Counted from the stretch's first letter, positions 45,602 to 55,296 are shown. The stretch is DNA of 64,000 nucleotides from JAPOUP01 sp026708635 (GCA_965200115.1 OZ241336.1:1550001-1614000), one strand, 5' to 3'. The notes: generated by a model not told the origin, from the sequence alone. A program made the numbers and translations.

Positions 45602-46401
45602 TGCGCGTGCTGATCTGCATTCCGGCGCGACATAAGTCATCGCGTTTTCCGGGAAAGCCCCTAGCGCTCCTGCGGGGGGCGTCCGGCCAGGCGCGAAGCC
45701 TGGTCCAGAGGACCTGGGAGGCGGCGATGCGGGTTTCGCGGGCGGACCGGGTCGTGGTCGCGACCGAGGATCGTCTGATCGGGGACGCCGTGCGGAGTTT
45801 CGGAGGGGAGGTCCTGATGACGTCGCCGGACTGCCGAAACGGAACCGAGCGCTGCGCGGAGGCGGTGGGCATGCTGGGTGAGGGCTACGATATTGTGGTG
45901 AATCTGCAGGGAGACGCGCCGCTGACGCCGCCGTGGTTCATCGAAAGCCTTGTGGAGCGACTCGCCTCCCATCCCTCGGTGGAAATGGCGACGCCGGTAC
46001 TTCGCTGCGACGGACGCGCTCTGGACGCGTTTCTGCGTGATCGTCGCGCCGGTCGGGTCGGTGGCACGACCGCGGTCTTTTCCGAGGACGGAAACGCGCT
46101 GTATTTTTCCAAGGAAGTGATTCCCCATACTCCATGCCGGTTCGCCGATGCCCAGCGGACGCCAGTGTTCCATCACGTGGGTATCTACGCGTTCAGGCGG
46201 ACAGCGCTGGAATCCTATCCGCGGTGGCCCATTGGTCCACTGGAAAGGTCGGAGGGACTCGAGCAGCTCAGGTTTCTTGAGCAGGGACGCCGGGTGCTCT
46301 GCGTTGAGGTCGAGGCGCGGGGACGGCGGTTCTGGGAGGTAAACAACCCCGGGGACGTGCCGCGGGTCGAGGCGATGCTGGCCGAACTTGGACTTGAGTG
46401 A
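45601..46401 (+). CDS. kdsB: 3-deoxy-manno-octulosonate cytidylyltransferase KdsB
   Basis: A 266-residue enzyme activating KDO as CMP-KDO for lipopolysaccharide. N-terminal IPARHKSSRFPGKPLALL, ATED near residue 60, RCAEAV near residue 87 and NLQGDAPL near residue 102 are family motifs. A TGATG overlap couples it to cysQ. With galU downstream it forms a small envelope-sugar cluster. Confidence 0.93.
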   Translation: MRVLICIPARHKSSRFPGKPLALLRGASGQARSLVQRTWEAAMRVSRADRVVVATEDRLIGDAVRSFGGEVLMTSPDCRNGTERCAEAVGMLGEGYDIVVNLQGDAPLTPPWFIESLVERLASHPSVEMATPVLRCDGRALDAFLRDRRAGRVGGTTAVFSEDGNALYFSKEVIPHTPCRFADAQRTPVFHHVGIYAFRRTALESYPRWPIGPLERSEGLEQLRFLEQGRRVLCVEVEARGRRFWEVNNPGDVPRVEAMLAELGLE

Positions 46402-46541
46402 TCCGGGCCGCTAACGGCCGATCGCTGGCGCGGACGGTCGAACCTGAACGGTGTTGGGCAGCAAAGCGCCGGGTGGTGTCCGCGGCCGCCGGTCTGGAAT
46501 GCCCCGGAAACGCGATCTTTGGACAACGACGAGGCATAGAC

Positions 46542-47435
46542 ATGGACCGAAGGATAACCAAGGCGCTGTTTCCGGTCGCGGGGCTGGGGACCCGGTTTTT
46601 GCCAGCGACCAAGTCGATCCCGAAGGAGATCATGACCCTGGTTGACCGGCCATTGGTTCAGTATGCGATCGACGAGGCGCGTGAGGCGGGAATCGAGAAG
46701 TTTATTTTTGTCACGTCCCGCGGCAAAGGTGCGCTGGAGGATTATTTTGACCATGCGCCCGAGCTTGAGCAGGAACTGCTCGGCAAGGGCAGGGACGCGC
46801 TGCTGGGTGAGCTGAGGAGAACGAATATGGACTCGGGCGCCATCGCGTACGTGCGCCAGCACAGGCCGCTCGGGCTGGGCCACGCGGTTTGGTGCGCACG
46901 GCATCTGATCGCACCTGACGAGACCTTCGCCGTTATTCTTCCCGATGACGTGATCGCGGCGGACAAGCCATGCCTTCTCCAGATGCTTGAGGTTCACCGG
47001 GAAACCGGCGGCAGTATGGTTGCGGCAATGGAGGTTCCGCCGGAAAAGACCCCGGCCTACGGCGTTCTGGACGTCCGTGAGGAAACGGGGCGGACGATTT
47101 CGGTCAAAGGGATGATCGAGAAGCCTGAAACGGGCAAGAATCCATCGAACTTCGCGGTTATCGGTCGTTACATCCTGTCGCCGAGGATTCTGGACCATCT
47201 CAACGCGGCGCGTCCCGTGGCCGGCGTTGAGATGCAGCTCACGAACGCCATTGCCACGGAGATCCAGCGGGGCGGAGATGTTTTCGGGTACAGGTTCCGG
47301 GGACAGCGGTTTGACTGTGGATCGAAGGCGGGTTTCCTGCAGGCTACCGTGGCGTTTGGGCTGTCTCGCCCGGATCTGAGAGAGGAATTTTCGGATTTCC
47401 TGGCGCGGACGGTCGGGAAACCGGGAGTCGCGTAG
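46542..47435 (+). CDS. galU: UTP-glucose-1-phosphate uridylyltransferase GalU
   Basis: A 297-residue nucleotidyltransferase making UDP-glucose for polysaccharides. Start ATG 46542 follows CGAGG; the longer frame to 46398 overlaps kdsB without similarity. Motifs: FPVAGLGTRFLPATKSIPKE near residue 10, VILPDDVI near residue 130 and VEMQLTNAI near residue 228. Intact. Confidence 0.95.
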   Translation: MDRRITKALFPVAGLGTRFLPATKSIPKEIMTLVDRPLVQYAIDEAREAGIEKFIFVTSRGKGALEDYFDHAPELEQELLGKGRDALLGELRRTNMDSGAIAYVRQHRPLGLGHAVWCARHLIAPDETFAVILPDDVIAADKPCLLQMLEVHRETGGSMVAAMEVPPEKTPAYGVLDVREETGRTISVKGMIEKPETGKNPSNFAVIGRYILSPRILDHLNAARPVAGVEMQLTNAIATEIQRGGDVFGYRFRGQRFDCGSKAGFLQATVAFGLSRPDLREEFSDFLARTVGKPGVA

Positions 47436-47929
47436 CGATGGCGGCGTCGCCCGTTCGAGAGTTCCGGTACGCACTTCGCCTCCATTGAATGGCCGCGCGA
47501 TCCGGTCCGATCGGCTATCGTCGCGACCCCAGTGGCGACACGGTCGTTCCGGCGGTCGTGTTCGGAGCGTTCGGGCTCCGGCCCATAAAGGCGGAGTGTC
47601 GGTTCCGGACGCGCGCGGCCATCCGCGGATTCGCCGGGCTGGCGTGAATGGATTGTGCATGGCCTCGGGTGTTCGGGATCCGGTTGGTCCGCGGTTCCGG
47701 AAACGACCGGGGTTTCCGGTCTGCCCGCGAAGGTTTGGCCGAAACCGTCGGCTACTCCGGGAATGTCACCCGAACGGCAACGTTGCGTTCGGGAGTTATA
47801 TGGGTAAATGACCTTAACCGAAACCGCCGCCATGACGGGATAGACGGAATGAAACGGAAGCATATCCGAATAAATGCGTTCATGTTTTCGGTTCAGGGTC
47901 CTGTCAGTCTTTCATCGCGCGTACACCCA
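47436..47929. other. Intergenic upstream of the DUF3187 gene
   Basis: About 490 bases. An in-frame ATG at 47849 would add 27 residues to the DUF3187 protein, so part of this may be translated. No other gene or RNA recognised. Confidence 0.45.
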
Positions 47930-48991
47930 ATGACGCGTCGGCGGCGGGCATTTCTCCGGGGAGCATGTTTCGGGAGGCGGCTGTCCCTTGGCTGCCTGCT
48001 GACGCTCGCCTTCTCAGGCGCCGCGATGGCCGACGGCCAGCAGCTATGCCCGGACGTATCACCCCTCCGTATTCCCAACCTGGATCCGTTTCACCATGTT
48101 TACGGCGTGCCGGCCCCGCAAGGTGCGTGCGTTCTGGGGAGAGGCACCTCCGAGGTGACTTTTTCCTCGGACGTGGCCTCTCACATGACTTTCGCACAGT
48201 CCGGTACCGAGCGGTTGCTCGTGGATGGGGAGACCTACAGGCAATCCGTTGCCCTGAGATATGGTCTGAGCGATGGGTGGGAAGGTATGCTTGAAGTCTC
48301 CATGGTTTCGCATACCCGGGGTGTTTTCGACGGCTTCATCGAGAACTGGCATGACTTCTTCGGTCTACCGCAGGGCGGTCGTGACGTCACGCCCCGCGAC
48401 CGACTCGCCTTCGTTCATTCCCGGGAGGGCATGGTGCGCGTCAATGTGGATCAGGGCATTACCGCCCCGGGCGACGTGATGCTCGGCCTGGGCCGGAGGC
48501 TTGAAGGGAACCATTTTCGAAACGACGGTCTGGCGTTGCGCGGTGCGATCAGGTTTCCGACCGGCGACGAGAACGCCCTTGCGGGATCGGGAGGCGCGTC
48601 GGTATCCCTCTGGGCGGAGACTTCGGGAGATCTGTTCCCGCGGGAAGGTTCGCGTACGTGGCTTTACGGCGCGTCTTTGGGAGTCCAGGCCGGACCGCAG
48701 CCGTCGTCGCTTTCCGGCATGGGCGGGCGAGCGATCGCCTTTGGCCATTTCGGTGTGACATGGCAACCGCTTGATCGCCTTTCCCTGACGGCCCAGGTGG
48801 ATGTGAACTCGACTCCCTACACCGATTCATCGTTGACGCCGCTTTCCGGACCTGTCGTCATGTTCGGAGCCGGGGGCGCGTACCGAATTTCCCCAAACAC
48901 GACCCTGGAAATCGCGGTCTCGGAAGACGACGGCTGGCGTCATGCCGCCCACGATTTCGGCGTCCACATAGCGCTGCGCCGGAAAATGTAA
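47930..48991 (+). CDS. DUF3187 family outer-membrane-like protein
   Basis: About 353 residues from ATG 47930, placing a twin-Arg-like signal MTRRRRAFLRGACFGRRL directly at the start; ATG 47849 is an alternative. The mature protein contains YGLSDGWEGMLEVSMVSHTR, then DGFIENWHDFFGLPQGGRD, the hallmark of DUF3187, and many amphipathic beta-strands, suggesting an outer membrane barrel. Function unknown. It is not obviously in an operon with galU. Confidence 0.75.
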   Translation: MTRRRRAFLRGACFGRRLSLGCLLTLAFSGAAMADGQQLCPDVSPLRIPNLDPFHHVYGVPAPQGACVLGRGTSEVTFSSDVASHMTFAQSGTERLLVDGETYRQSVALRYGLSDGWEGMLEVSMVSHTRGVFDGFIENWHDFFGLPQGGRDVTPRDRLAFVHSREGMVRVNVDQGITAPGDVMLGLGRRLEGNHFRNDGLALRGAIRFPTGDENALAGSGGASVSLWAETSGDLFPREGSRTWLYGASLGVQAGPQPSSLSGMGGRAIAFGHFGVTWQPLDRLSLTAQVDVNSTPYTDSSLTPLSGPVVMFGAGGAYRISPNTTLEIAVSEDDGWRHAAHDFGVHIALRRKM

Positions 48992-49359
48992 CCGGTATTC
49001 CCTGACCGAGGTTTTGCGCCGTCATTGTCCGGACGCTTCTTTGCGGCGTCTCCCGCGTAATCCAGACACGGTGAGGACTCCGCGCACGGCTTTCCGTGCC
49101 TTCCCCGTAGGAGCGGGCGGCCAAGGCGTCCCGGCACCGTGGAGCCTACGCCCGATGCGGAGTCGCATGCGCTTGGCTGAACGTCCGGGCCGTGATCCCG
49201 GAAAATACGCCGCCTTCACCGGTCTCCGGACGAGGGTGCGCTGGCCCGTCGCGTAGACCGATTCAGGGCCAACTTGACCGAAGCGTCGGGGAGGGCCCGC
49301 CGGCAGAAAACCGGAGGAATACGCTTGGCAATCGACTGACACCGAGGGTCAAATGAAAA
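48992..49359. other. Intergenic, nothing recognised
   Basis: About 370 bases between convergent DUF3187 and puuD genes. Short frames lack ribosome binding sites and family features; no clear terminator hairpin with T-run. Confidence 0.45.
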
Positions 49360-50592
49360 TCATGTGCCGTTGGCCGCGCGGTGCCAGCTCACGAGCGTCG
49401 ATCGGTGTTCCGGATCCATTTCAAAAGCGCCGGGAGGCGGCATGGCGCGACTCACCCCGGCCTGAAGAAAAATCGCGTCCGCATGCCTTGCGACATCGCC
49501 CGGGTTTTCCAGCACAACGCCTTTGGGAGGCCACCGAATGCCTTCCCACGTGGGCTCGCGCGCATGACACATCGAACAGTTTCCAATGACCACGTCATAC
49601 ACCATATCAAATCCGTCAGCGTTGGCGAAACGCAGTTCGGACGGCGTCATGCGTCGCGATTCGGCATCCAGGTCGCCGTCGTGCATAGAGGCGGTTGAAA
49701 GCCAGACGATCAGAATGAAAAGTATGGTGGTCACCGCCCATGTCCAGGCCGGTTTTCCGGCACCGGAATGCATTGTATTGAAGAAGTGCCTGATCGTGAC
49801 CCCCATCAGAAAAACCAGGCATGCGATGATCCAGCTGTACTCGGTCGCGAAGGCCAGAGGATAATGGTTTGACAGCATCAGGAACAAGACCGGAAGCGTC
49901 AGGTAGTTGTTGTGCGTTGAGCGCAGTTTTGCGGCTTTGCCGTGCTTCGGGTCGGGCTCGCGGCCGTTCCTGAGATCTTTCACGACAACGCGCTGGCCTG
50001 GAATTATTACGAAGAAGACGTTGGCGGTCATGACGGTTGCGGTGAAGGCACCGAGGTGAAGGAGCGCCGCCCGGCCAGTGAAGACCTGGTTGTAGCCCCA
50101 AGCAGCGGCGACAAGCAGTATGAACAGCAGGATCATTAGCTCCGTAGGACGTTCCGCGAGGCCGGACCGACATAGGAAATCGTAAATCAGCCAGCCAACG
50201 GTAAGCGAGGCGGCCGAGATGAGGATACCCTGCCACAGGGCGAGATCCGCTTTGGCGGGATCGATCAGGTACAAGTCGCCGCCAACCCAGTAGATGATGA
50301 TGAGAAGCGCTGCGCCTGATAGCCAGGTCGAGTAGCTTTCCCATTTGAACCAGGTCAGATGCTCGGGTAGCCGCTGCGGTGCGACGAGGTATTTCTGGAT
50401 GTGATAGAATCCGCCGCCGTGTACCTGCCACTCCTCGCCATGCACGCCATCGCTCTGTCCGGGTGGCTTCCGAAGTCCCAGATCCAGCGCGATGAAATAG
50501 AACGAAGACCCGATCCAGGCGATGGCGGTGATGACGTGCAGCCAACGAACCGCAAATCCGATCCAGTCCCAAAGGATTGCGATATCATACAT
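49360..50592 (-). CDS. puuD: Urate hydroxylase PuuD (membrane, cytochrome c tail)
   Basis: A 410-residue membrane enzyme that oxidises urate to 5-hydroxyisourate and passes electrons to the respiratory chain. The start MYDIAILWDWIGFAVRWLHV, then AWIGSSFYFIALDLGL, eight or so membrane segments and a C-terminal c-type heme site NCSMCHA near residue 345 are typical. UraH at 56.6 kb takes the product. Intact; ATG 50592. Confidence 0.92.
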   Translation of the reverse strand: MYDIAILWDWIGFAVRWLHVITAIAWIGSSFYFIALDLGLRKPPGQSDGVHGEEWQVHGGGFYHIQKYLVAPQRLPEHLTWFKWESYSTWLSGAALLIIIYWVGGDLYLIDPAKADLALWQGILISAASLTVGWLIYDFLCRSGLAERPTELMILLFILLVAAAWGYNQVFTGRAALLHLGAFTATVMTANVFFVIIPGQRVVVKDLRNGREPDPKHGKAAKLRSTHNNYLTLPVLFLMLSNHYPLAFATEYSWIIACLVFLMGVTIRHFFNTMHSGAGKPAWTWAVTTILFILIVWLSTASMHDGDLDAESRRMTPSELRFANADGFDMVYDVVIGNCSMCHAREPTWEGIRWPPKGVVLENPGDVARHADAIFLQAGVSRAMPPPGAFEMDPEHRSTLVSWHRAANGT

Positions 50593-50697
50593 AGAACGTC
50601 CCCTGATGATGTCGGCCGCGTATGTGCCGGTAAAGGATCATTCAGCCAATCGCATGGAATTCCAAGTGGGACACGAGGCCTGGATGGGTTTTCGCTC

Positions 50698-50985
50698 ATG
50701 GTCCTTCGTGTAGCGGTTCAGAAGCCGGGAGGCTACGTCACGCTGGATGAGCTGAGACGGGAGATTCCGCGCTATATGGAACTTACCGCGGACGACACTG
50801 AATATTCCGAAGCCCGCCCCGGCGAACGGATGTGGGAGCAGTCCCGACGCAACATCCAGTCGCACCACGCCAGCGAGACGAACTTCATCTATCGTGGCTA
50901 TCTCGAGCATATCCCGGGCGGCGGATACGTGGCCACGGAAAATGGTCTCGCGTTCCTGAAGCGCTTTGATCGCGAACGCGGGTAA
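50698..50985 (+). CDS. Small winged-helix-like hypothetical protein
   Basis: A 95-residue protein from ATG 50698, possibly slightly longer. It contains KPGGYVTLDELRREIPRYME, RMWEQSRRNIQSHH and NFIYRGYLEHIPGGGYVATE, then NGLAFLKR: an Mrr-N/winged-helix-like layout where a final wing ends in a helix. I know similar short proteins only as unannotated. Likely nucleic-acid binding; function unknown. Convergent with the next gene. Confidence 0.5.
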   Translation: MVLRVAVQKPGGYVTLDELRREIPRYMELTADDTEYSEARPGERMWEQSRRNIQSHHASETNFIYRGYLEHIPGGGYVATENGLAFLKRFDRERG

Positions 50986-50991
50986 CTCCCC

Positions 50992-51363
50992 TCACTGCGG
51001 TTTCGGCGGCAGGAGCTCAAGGCCGTCATCCGGGCCTTCCCAGACGATCACGGGTATCCTGCCCCAATCCCACATGGGACGGCACACGGCCAGAAGCGCC
51101 AGTTCCTCGATCGACAGGCCCGACGGACAGGGCGGTATCGTCAGTCTCACTCTCGACCAGTCGGTGTGGTCCATCGGACATCTCTTTCCCGACCCTTGTG
51201 ATGGAGGGAACGCGAGCCGCAAATACCGAATGGAATCAACGGCGGGAAAATCGCTTCGGAGCGTGGAATTGCTCTGCCACGAACCGTGATCGAACAACCG
51301 TAGCTGTAGCGGCTTGAGATCATAGATGAAAGTCGTTTTATGCGTCATGCTTGCAGACATCAT
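50992..51363 (-). CDS. Hypothetical protein next to the ISKra4 insertion
   Basis: A 123-residue frame. The start may be ATG 51363 or the internal ATG 51348 (MTHKTTFIYDLKPLQLRLFD). The product contains SNSTLRSDFPAVDSIRYLRL and a Pro-rich C-terminal half; no family recognised. The IS at 51410 lies only about 45 bases upstream of its start and may have cut off its promoter. Confidence 0.4.
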   Translation of the reverse strand: MMSASMTHKTTFIYDLKPLQLRLFDHGSWQSNSTLRSDFPAVDSIRYLRLAFPPSQGSGKRCPMDHTDWSRVRLTIPPCPSGLSIEELALLAVCRPMWDWGRIPVIVWEGPDDGLELLPPKPQ

Positions 51364-51400
51364 GATACATCGGAAAGGCCGAATCTATCGTGCATGACAT

Positions 51401-53180
51401 TATTGCCAGGGGTGCATCCCATTTCTTGGGGAAGAGAGATTTTGGTCTTTGCCCACCTTGCTTTGAGGCGCATGCGCGGGTTGCTTCCGGGGCGGTCCTG
51501 CCGCAGGGTTCGCGGACAGGCAGGCGGCTGACAGCGGCCGGACGACAGGCCCGGCGCCGCCGGACGGACACATCGAGCGGTGAGGCGCCATGAAGGGGAA
51601 AGGCGAAGAGGCCCGGATCGTCCCCGATCCGGCCGTGGTTGCGGCTTTGGAGTCGCTGAACGCGCGGGGTTCCGCGATAGATGCGCGGACGCTGCGGGAG
51701 CGTGCGGACGGCCGGCGCGTCGAGTGCCGGCCTGAAGGCGGAGAGGTGCGCTGGCGCGAGGTCGTCGCCTCCGACGCGGGCGAAGGGTCCGGGATGCTTT
51801 CGGCGTTGCTTGGGAGCGCGGCGGCGGAGTTCGGCCGTCTGGCGCCGAAGCCTGCGAAGGAACTGGACCGGACGGCTCCGGACCCCGACGGCATCGAGCT
51901 GGCGTTCAGGGACGGCACGCACGCCAGCGGCGCGGCCGGGCTCAGGGCGTTGCTGGAAGGCTGGGACGGCCGGTCCGGAACGCCGCGTTGCGACCGTTGC
52001 GGGGAGCCCATGACGCGCAAGGGCCGTCATGGGAAGACCTTCTCCCGCCGCCTGGGAAAGGTGCGGCTGAGCCGGACCTGCGTGCGTTGCCGGCGCTGCG
52101 GCGCCGGCCATTTCCCGCTGGACCGGCACATGGGGATCGGGGAGTCGAACGTCACGCCGGGCGCGGCCAGCGTCATGGCCGACGCCGTGAAGGACGACAG
52201 CTACGCGCAGGCGTCGCGCAAGCTCCGGAACATGGCGGGCCTGAGTGTCGGCGCCAGCTCGATCCATCGCTGGGTTGGCAGGGTTTCCGAAAGGGCGCGG
52301 GCGTTCGAGCGAACCGAGGTGGTTGCGGGAGCCCCGCGGTCCGGGCGCCGCTACCCGTCGGTCGACGGCACCGGTGTGCCGATCCGGAAGGCCGGGCTCG
52401 AGGGGGTGGCCGGCAGGCATGAGGACGGCAGTGCCCGAACGCGCGGGGCGAAGGTGATCTCGATCCACACAGCCGACGGCCGGGACGCCGGGACCGGGGC
52501 CGCGAGGAAGGATCCCGGCAGCGACGTCCGCGGCGCCCTCATCGACAGCGCCGCCGCAGGCTCCGGCTGCGGCGCGGACACCGGATTCGGCCGGCGCCTG
52601 CGGCGGGAAGCGGTCCGGAACGGCCTCTTCGGCGCCGGCGGGCTGGTGGTGATCTCGGACGGCGCGGAATGGATCGGCAATGTCACCGGGGAACTCTTCC
52701 CGCGCCGGCCCGTCACCCACGTCCTGGATTTCTTCCACGTCACCGAGCGGCTCTCCGACGCATTGAAGGCGATCCTGCCGGACCCGGACGAACGCAGGCG
52801 GCGTTTCGGGGCCGACAGGGACCGGCTGAAGGCCAACGGCGTCGCGGAGGTCATTGCCTCGCTGAGACCGCACGCGGCCCGAAACGGGGCGGTGTCGGGG
52901 TGCGCAAGGTACATGCGGGCGAACGTAGGCCGCATGCAATACGGGACGTATCTGGAAAAGGGCATGCGGATCGGAAGCGGCGTCGTGGAGGGAGCGTGCA
53001 GGAAACTGGTCCGCGAACGCTGCAAGAAGACCGGAAGCCGCTGGTCAACCAAGGGAGCGAACGCCCTGCTGGCGCTGAAAAGCCGCTTCGAAAACAACCG
53101 CCGGGCCGATTTCCTCCATTGGTCGGCAATGCAGAAAGCGACAGCGTAACCCCAAAACTTGGGATGCACCCTATTGCCAG
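51401..53180 (+). mobile_element. ISKra4-family insertion sequence with 9-bp target duplication
   Basis: The element spans 51410-53171 (1762 bases). Its ends are inverted repeats of about 22 bases (19 match), both starting GGGTGCATCCCA inward. It is flanked by direct repeats TATTGCCAG at 51401-51409 and 53172-53180, a textbook 9-base target site duplication, so the insertion is recent and complete. One transposase gene fills it. Confidence 0.9.
51590..53149 (+). CDS. ISKra4-family transposase
   Basis: A 519-residue DDE-type transposase. A zinc-finger region has CDRCGEPM and CVRCRRCGAGHFPLD near residues 140-180. The catalytic core begins with YPSVDGTGVPI near residue 255 (first Asp), VVISDGAEWI near residue 355 (second Asp) and GSGVVEGACRKLVRERCKK near residue 463 (Glu). 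It ends just inside the right inverted repeat. Intact, so the element may still move. Confidence 0.92.
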   Translation: MKGKGEEARIVPDPAVVAALESLNARGSAIDARTLRERADGRRVECRPEGGEVRWREVVASDAGEGSGMLSALLGSAAAEFGRLAPKPAKELDRTAPDPDGIELAFRDGTHASGAAGLRALLEGWDGRSGTPRCDRCGEPMTRKGRHGKTFSRRLGKVRLSRTCVRCRRCGAGHFPLDRHMGIGESNVTPGAASVMADAVKDDSYAQASRKLRNMAGLSVGASSIHRWVGRVSERARAFERTEVVAGAPRSGRRYPSVDGTGVPIRKAGLEGVAGRHEDGSARTRGAKVISIHTADGRDAGTGAARKDPGSDVRGALIDSAAAGSGCGADTGFGRRLRREAVRNGLFGAGGLVVISDGAEWIGNVTGELFPRRPVTHVLDFFHVTERLSDALKAILPDPDERRRRFGADRDRLKANGVAEVIASLRPHAARNGAVSGCARYMRANVGRMQYGTYLEKGMRIGSGVVEGACRKLVRERCKKTGSRWSTKGANALLALKSRFENNRRADFLHWSAMQKATA

Positions 53181-53400
53181 CTTGGACGCTTGCGTTCAGA
53201 ACTCCACATTTGACTTAAGAAATGCTGCAACCGGGCGCTAGGGAGCGCGTGAGGGCGGACAGGGACCATGGATCCGGACGATCGTGCCCTTCCGGATCTC
53301 CCGGGCCGTTTCCTCCAGCTCGGCAGGGCTGCGGACAGCCGGTCGATCTCGGCCAGTCCGGCGCGGCCCGGGCGATCGAGGCGGACGAATGCCAAGGGCG

Positions 53401-53619
53401 TCAGGGCCGGCAGCCCAGACTGTCGCGGAGCGCCTGGTTCTGCGTTTCGTTGCTGAACGGTCCCAGAACCCGGGGGGAGGTGTTCCCGCGACCGCACCAG
53501 CAGTTGCGGACGTCCTGAATGGTGCGGGGGTTGATCGAGAAGCAGCCGTTGGTGACGTTGACCCCGTTGGCGTCCCGGGAGTTGGGGTCCGCGGTCATGG
53601 CGTAGGTTCCGCCCGTCAT
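53401..53619 (-). CDS. Possible small secreted protein
   Basis: A 72-residue frame with four cysteines: MTGGTYAMTADPNSRDANGV, then NGCFSINPRTIQDVRNCWC and DSLGCRP. Its composition looks like a folded domain, but no ribosome binding site is clear, and a hydrophobic stretch lies upstream in a different frame, so a frameshifted longer gene is possible. No family recognised. Between 53181 and 53400 I see nothing. Confidence 0.33.
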   Translation of the reverse strand: MTGGTYAMTADPNSRDANGVNVTNGCFSINPRTIQDVRNCWCGRGNTSPRVLGPFSNETQNQALRDSLGCRP

Positions 53620-53722
53620 GAAACAGCGGCGCTTCTGGCCGGCATCGCCGTCGCCGTGGCCGTCGTCATCGCCGCGTTCTGACGCGGCCGAGGCCCTGCG
53701 CCACCTGTAAGGAGAATACCGA

Positions 53723-53913
53723 ATGCCGGGCCGGACCCCAACGCGGGGATCGCGCCGGAGTCGATGGGCCATTTCCCCGAACTGACCTCCCGGCCGGTCG
53801 AGGAGGAAATGACCGAAGACGAAACCCTGTCGCACGATGGGGCGTACGACCCCGTGCGGGAGAAGCGCTTTCCGGCAGCCCAAGGCGCTGCGGCCACAGA
53901 TAACGTTCGCTGA
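53723..53913 (+). pseudogene. Short ORF with strong RBS and probable frameshift
   Basis: AAGGAGAATACCG precedes ATG 53723, but that frame stops after 20 residues. Shifting one base gives DPNAGIAPESMGHFPELTSR, PVEEEMTEDETLSHDGAYDP and ends VR at 53913, an acidic, coding-like sequence. An internal ATG at 53764 could serve as start of a 49-residue protein. No family recognised. Confidence 0.3.
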
Positions 53914-53991
53914 AAGTTCTTCCTTGGAGTGATCCTACGTACAAACCTTCCGATGGGGCCTATCCGTGAAGCCGCGCCCGGACGGACCGTC

Positions 53992-54020
53992 TTGACCGGC
54001 GCGGACTCCGCGCCTATCCT
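53992..54020 (+). promoter_or_regulatory. Promoter giving a near-leaderless transcript
   Basis: TTGACC at 53992, a 17-base spacer and TATCCT at 54015. The ATG of the coiled-coil gene is at 54027, only six bases beyond the -10 element, so the transcript should begin at or next to the ATG. The same layout occurs before the copy at 60230. Confidence 0.65.
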
Positions 54021-54026
54021 TGAGGC

Positions 54027-54293
54027 ATGGGCGACGCGCCGGACATCCACGCGCTTTCGGAGCGCCTCGCCGTGCAGGAGGAGCGCATGAAGACGATGCA
54101 GGCCGAATACGATGGCGCGCTGGACCGGCTGCGGGCCGACATGGCCGCGCACCGGGCCGACATGGCCGCGCACCGGGAGGACGCGGCGAAGCACCGGGAG
54201 GACGCGGCGAAGCGGGACAAGGACAACCTGCGCTGGCTGATCGGCCTCTGGATCGCGGCCGTCGTCATTCTGGGAGTCCTGATCCGGCTGTGA
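54027..54293 (+). CDS. Coiled-coil tail-anchored membrane protein, copy 2
   Basis: An 88-residue protein: MGDAPDIHALSERLAVQEER, then a heptad coiled coil with tandem units RADMAAH RADMAAH REDAAKH REDAAK, a basic KRDKDNLRW and a C-terminal membrane helix LIGLWIAAVVILGVLIRL. The repeats suggest in-frame 21-base duplications. Copies 1 (34.1 kb) and 3 (60.3 kb) share layout and promoter. It would sit in the inner membrane with the coil in the cytoplasm. Function unknown; similar short proteins occur near phage-like DNA. Confidence 0.65.
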   Translation: MGDAPDIHALSERLAVQEERMKTMQAEYDGALDRLRADMAAHRADMAAHREDAAKHREDAAKRDKDNLRWLIGLWIAAVVILGVLIRL

Positions 54294-54314
54294 GGGAATC
54301 TCCGATCGGCCCGT

Positions 54315-55296
54315 TCATTCGGCGTCCTCCTGAAAGGCCCTGATCCCGGCGACGATCTCCTTCAGGTCGCCGTGAACCCATTCGTGCTTGTTGGGAAACG
54401 TCTCATGGATATGCCGTTCGGTCTCCCGGAACCGCGGCGTCTCCAGCCTGAACTCGATCCTGTATCGCCGGTCCGGGTCGGATGTCTGGTAGGCGTTCAG
54501 GCGCGACCTCCAGTCCTTCGCTATCCCGACCTTGTACTCCCCCGGATAGGACGGGTGGGAGATGACGTAGACGAATTTCCTCTCGCGGTAATCGACGCCC
54601 AGATCGGTGCGGCGCGGCGGGTCCGTCCGCAGGTGGATTTCGTTTTGGTACTTGAGAAGGTCGTCGGGATCGGCCGCTTCCTTGGTCAGCCTCATCCTGA
54701 CCAGCTCGTACGCCTTCACCGATACGTCTATGCCGATCCACCGCCGTCCGAGCTGCTCGGCGGCGACGCACGTTGTCGCGCAGCCGCAGAAGGGATCGAG
54801 CACCACGTCACCGTCGTTCGAGCTGGCGGCGATCACGCGCTTCAGCAGCGCAAGGGGCTTCTGCGTGGGATATTTAGTGGCTTCCCTTGCCTGGGAATTG
54901 ATCGGGGCGATGTCCGTCCATAGGTCACCAATCGGGACGCCCTTCATTTCGTCAAGGTAACGTTTGACCCTTATCCCGCCACGTTTCGTGAAATACAGGC
55001 GGTTTTCCCTATCCAGAATCTCCATTCTCTCCAATGGAACGCGCCACAGGGAATTCACGCCTTTGTACCGATATTGATATCCGCCCCCCTGAAGGCCTTT
55101 GGCGGTCAGGTTGTCATCCATGAAACGGCGTCCGTCCGGGTCCGCATGCCTGTATCTTCTGGCAACGTAATCTTCCGAATACGGGACTTACTGAACGTTA
55201 TACGAAGTCAGCCTGGATGCCGCGTATCCGAATATCACGTCATGGATTGATCCCATCGTCCTGGAACGGTTTCGCTTGACGAGGTTATGCGTAGCT
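54315..55296 (-). pseudogene. Decayed beta-class DNA adenine methyltransferase with GIY-YIG-like C-terminal domain
   Basis: The open frame 55121-54315 (268 residues) holds TAKGLQGGGYQYRYKGVNSL, then GDVVLDPFCGCATTCVAAEQ (SAM motif I) and LGRRWIGIDVS. From about residue 185 a GIY-YIG/T5orf172-like domain follows: KFVYVISHPSYPGEYKVGIA and FRETERHIHETF. Upstream, the same frame continues through DYVARRYRHADPDGRRF to a TAA at 55188-55190, beyond which TMGSIHDVIFGYAASRL goes on to about 55296. The catalytic DPPY motif (motif IV, N-terminal in this class) is missing, so methylation activity is unlikely. The GIY-YIG part may still fold. Confidence 0.7.
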
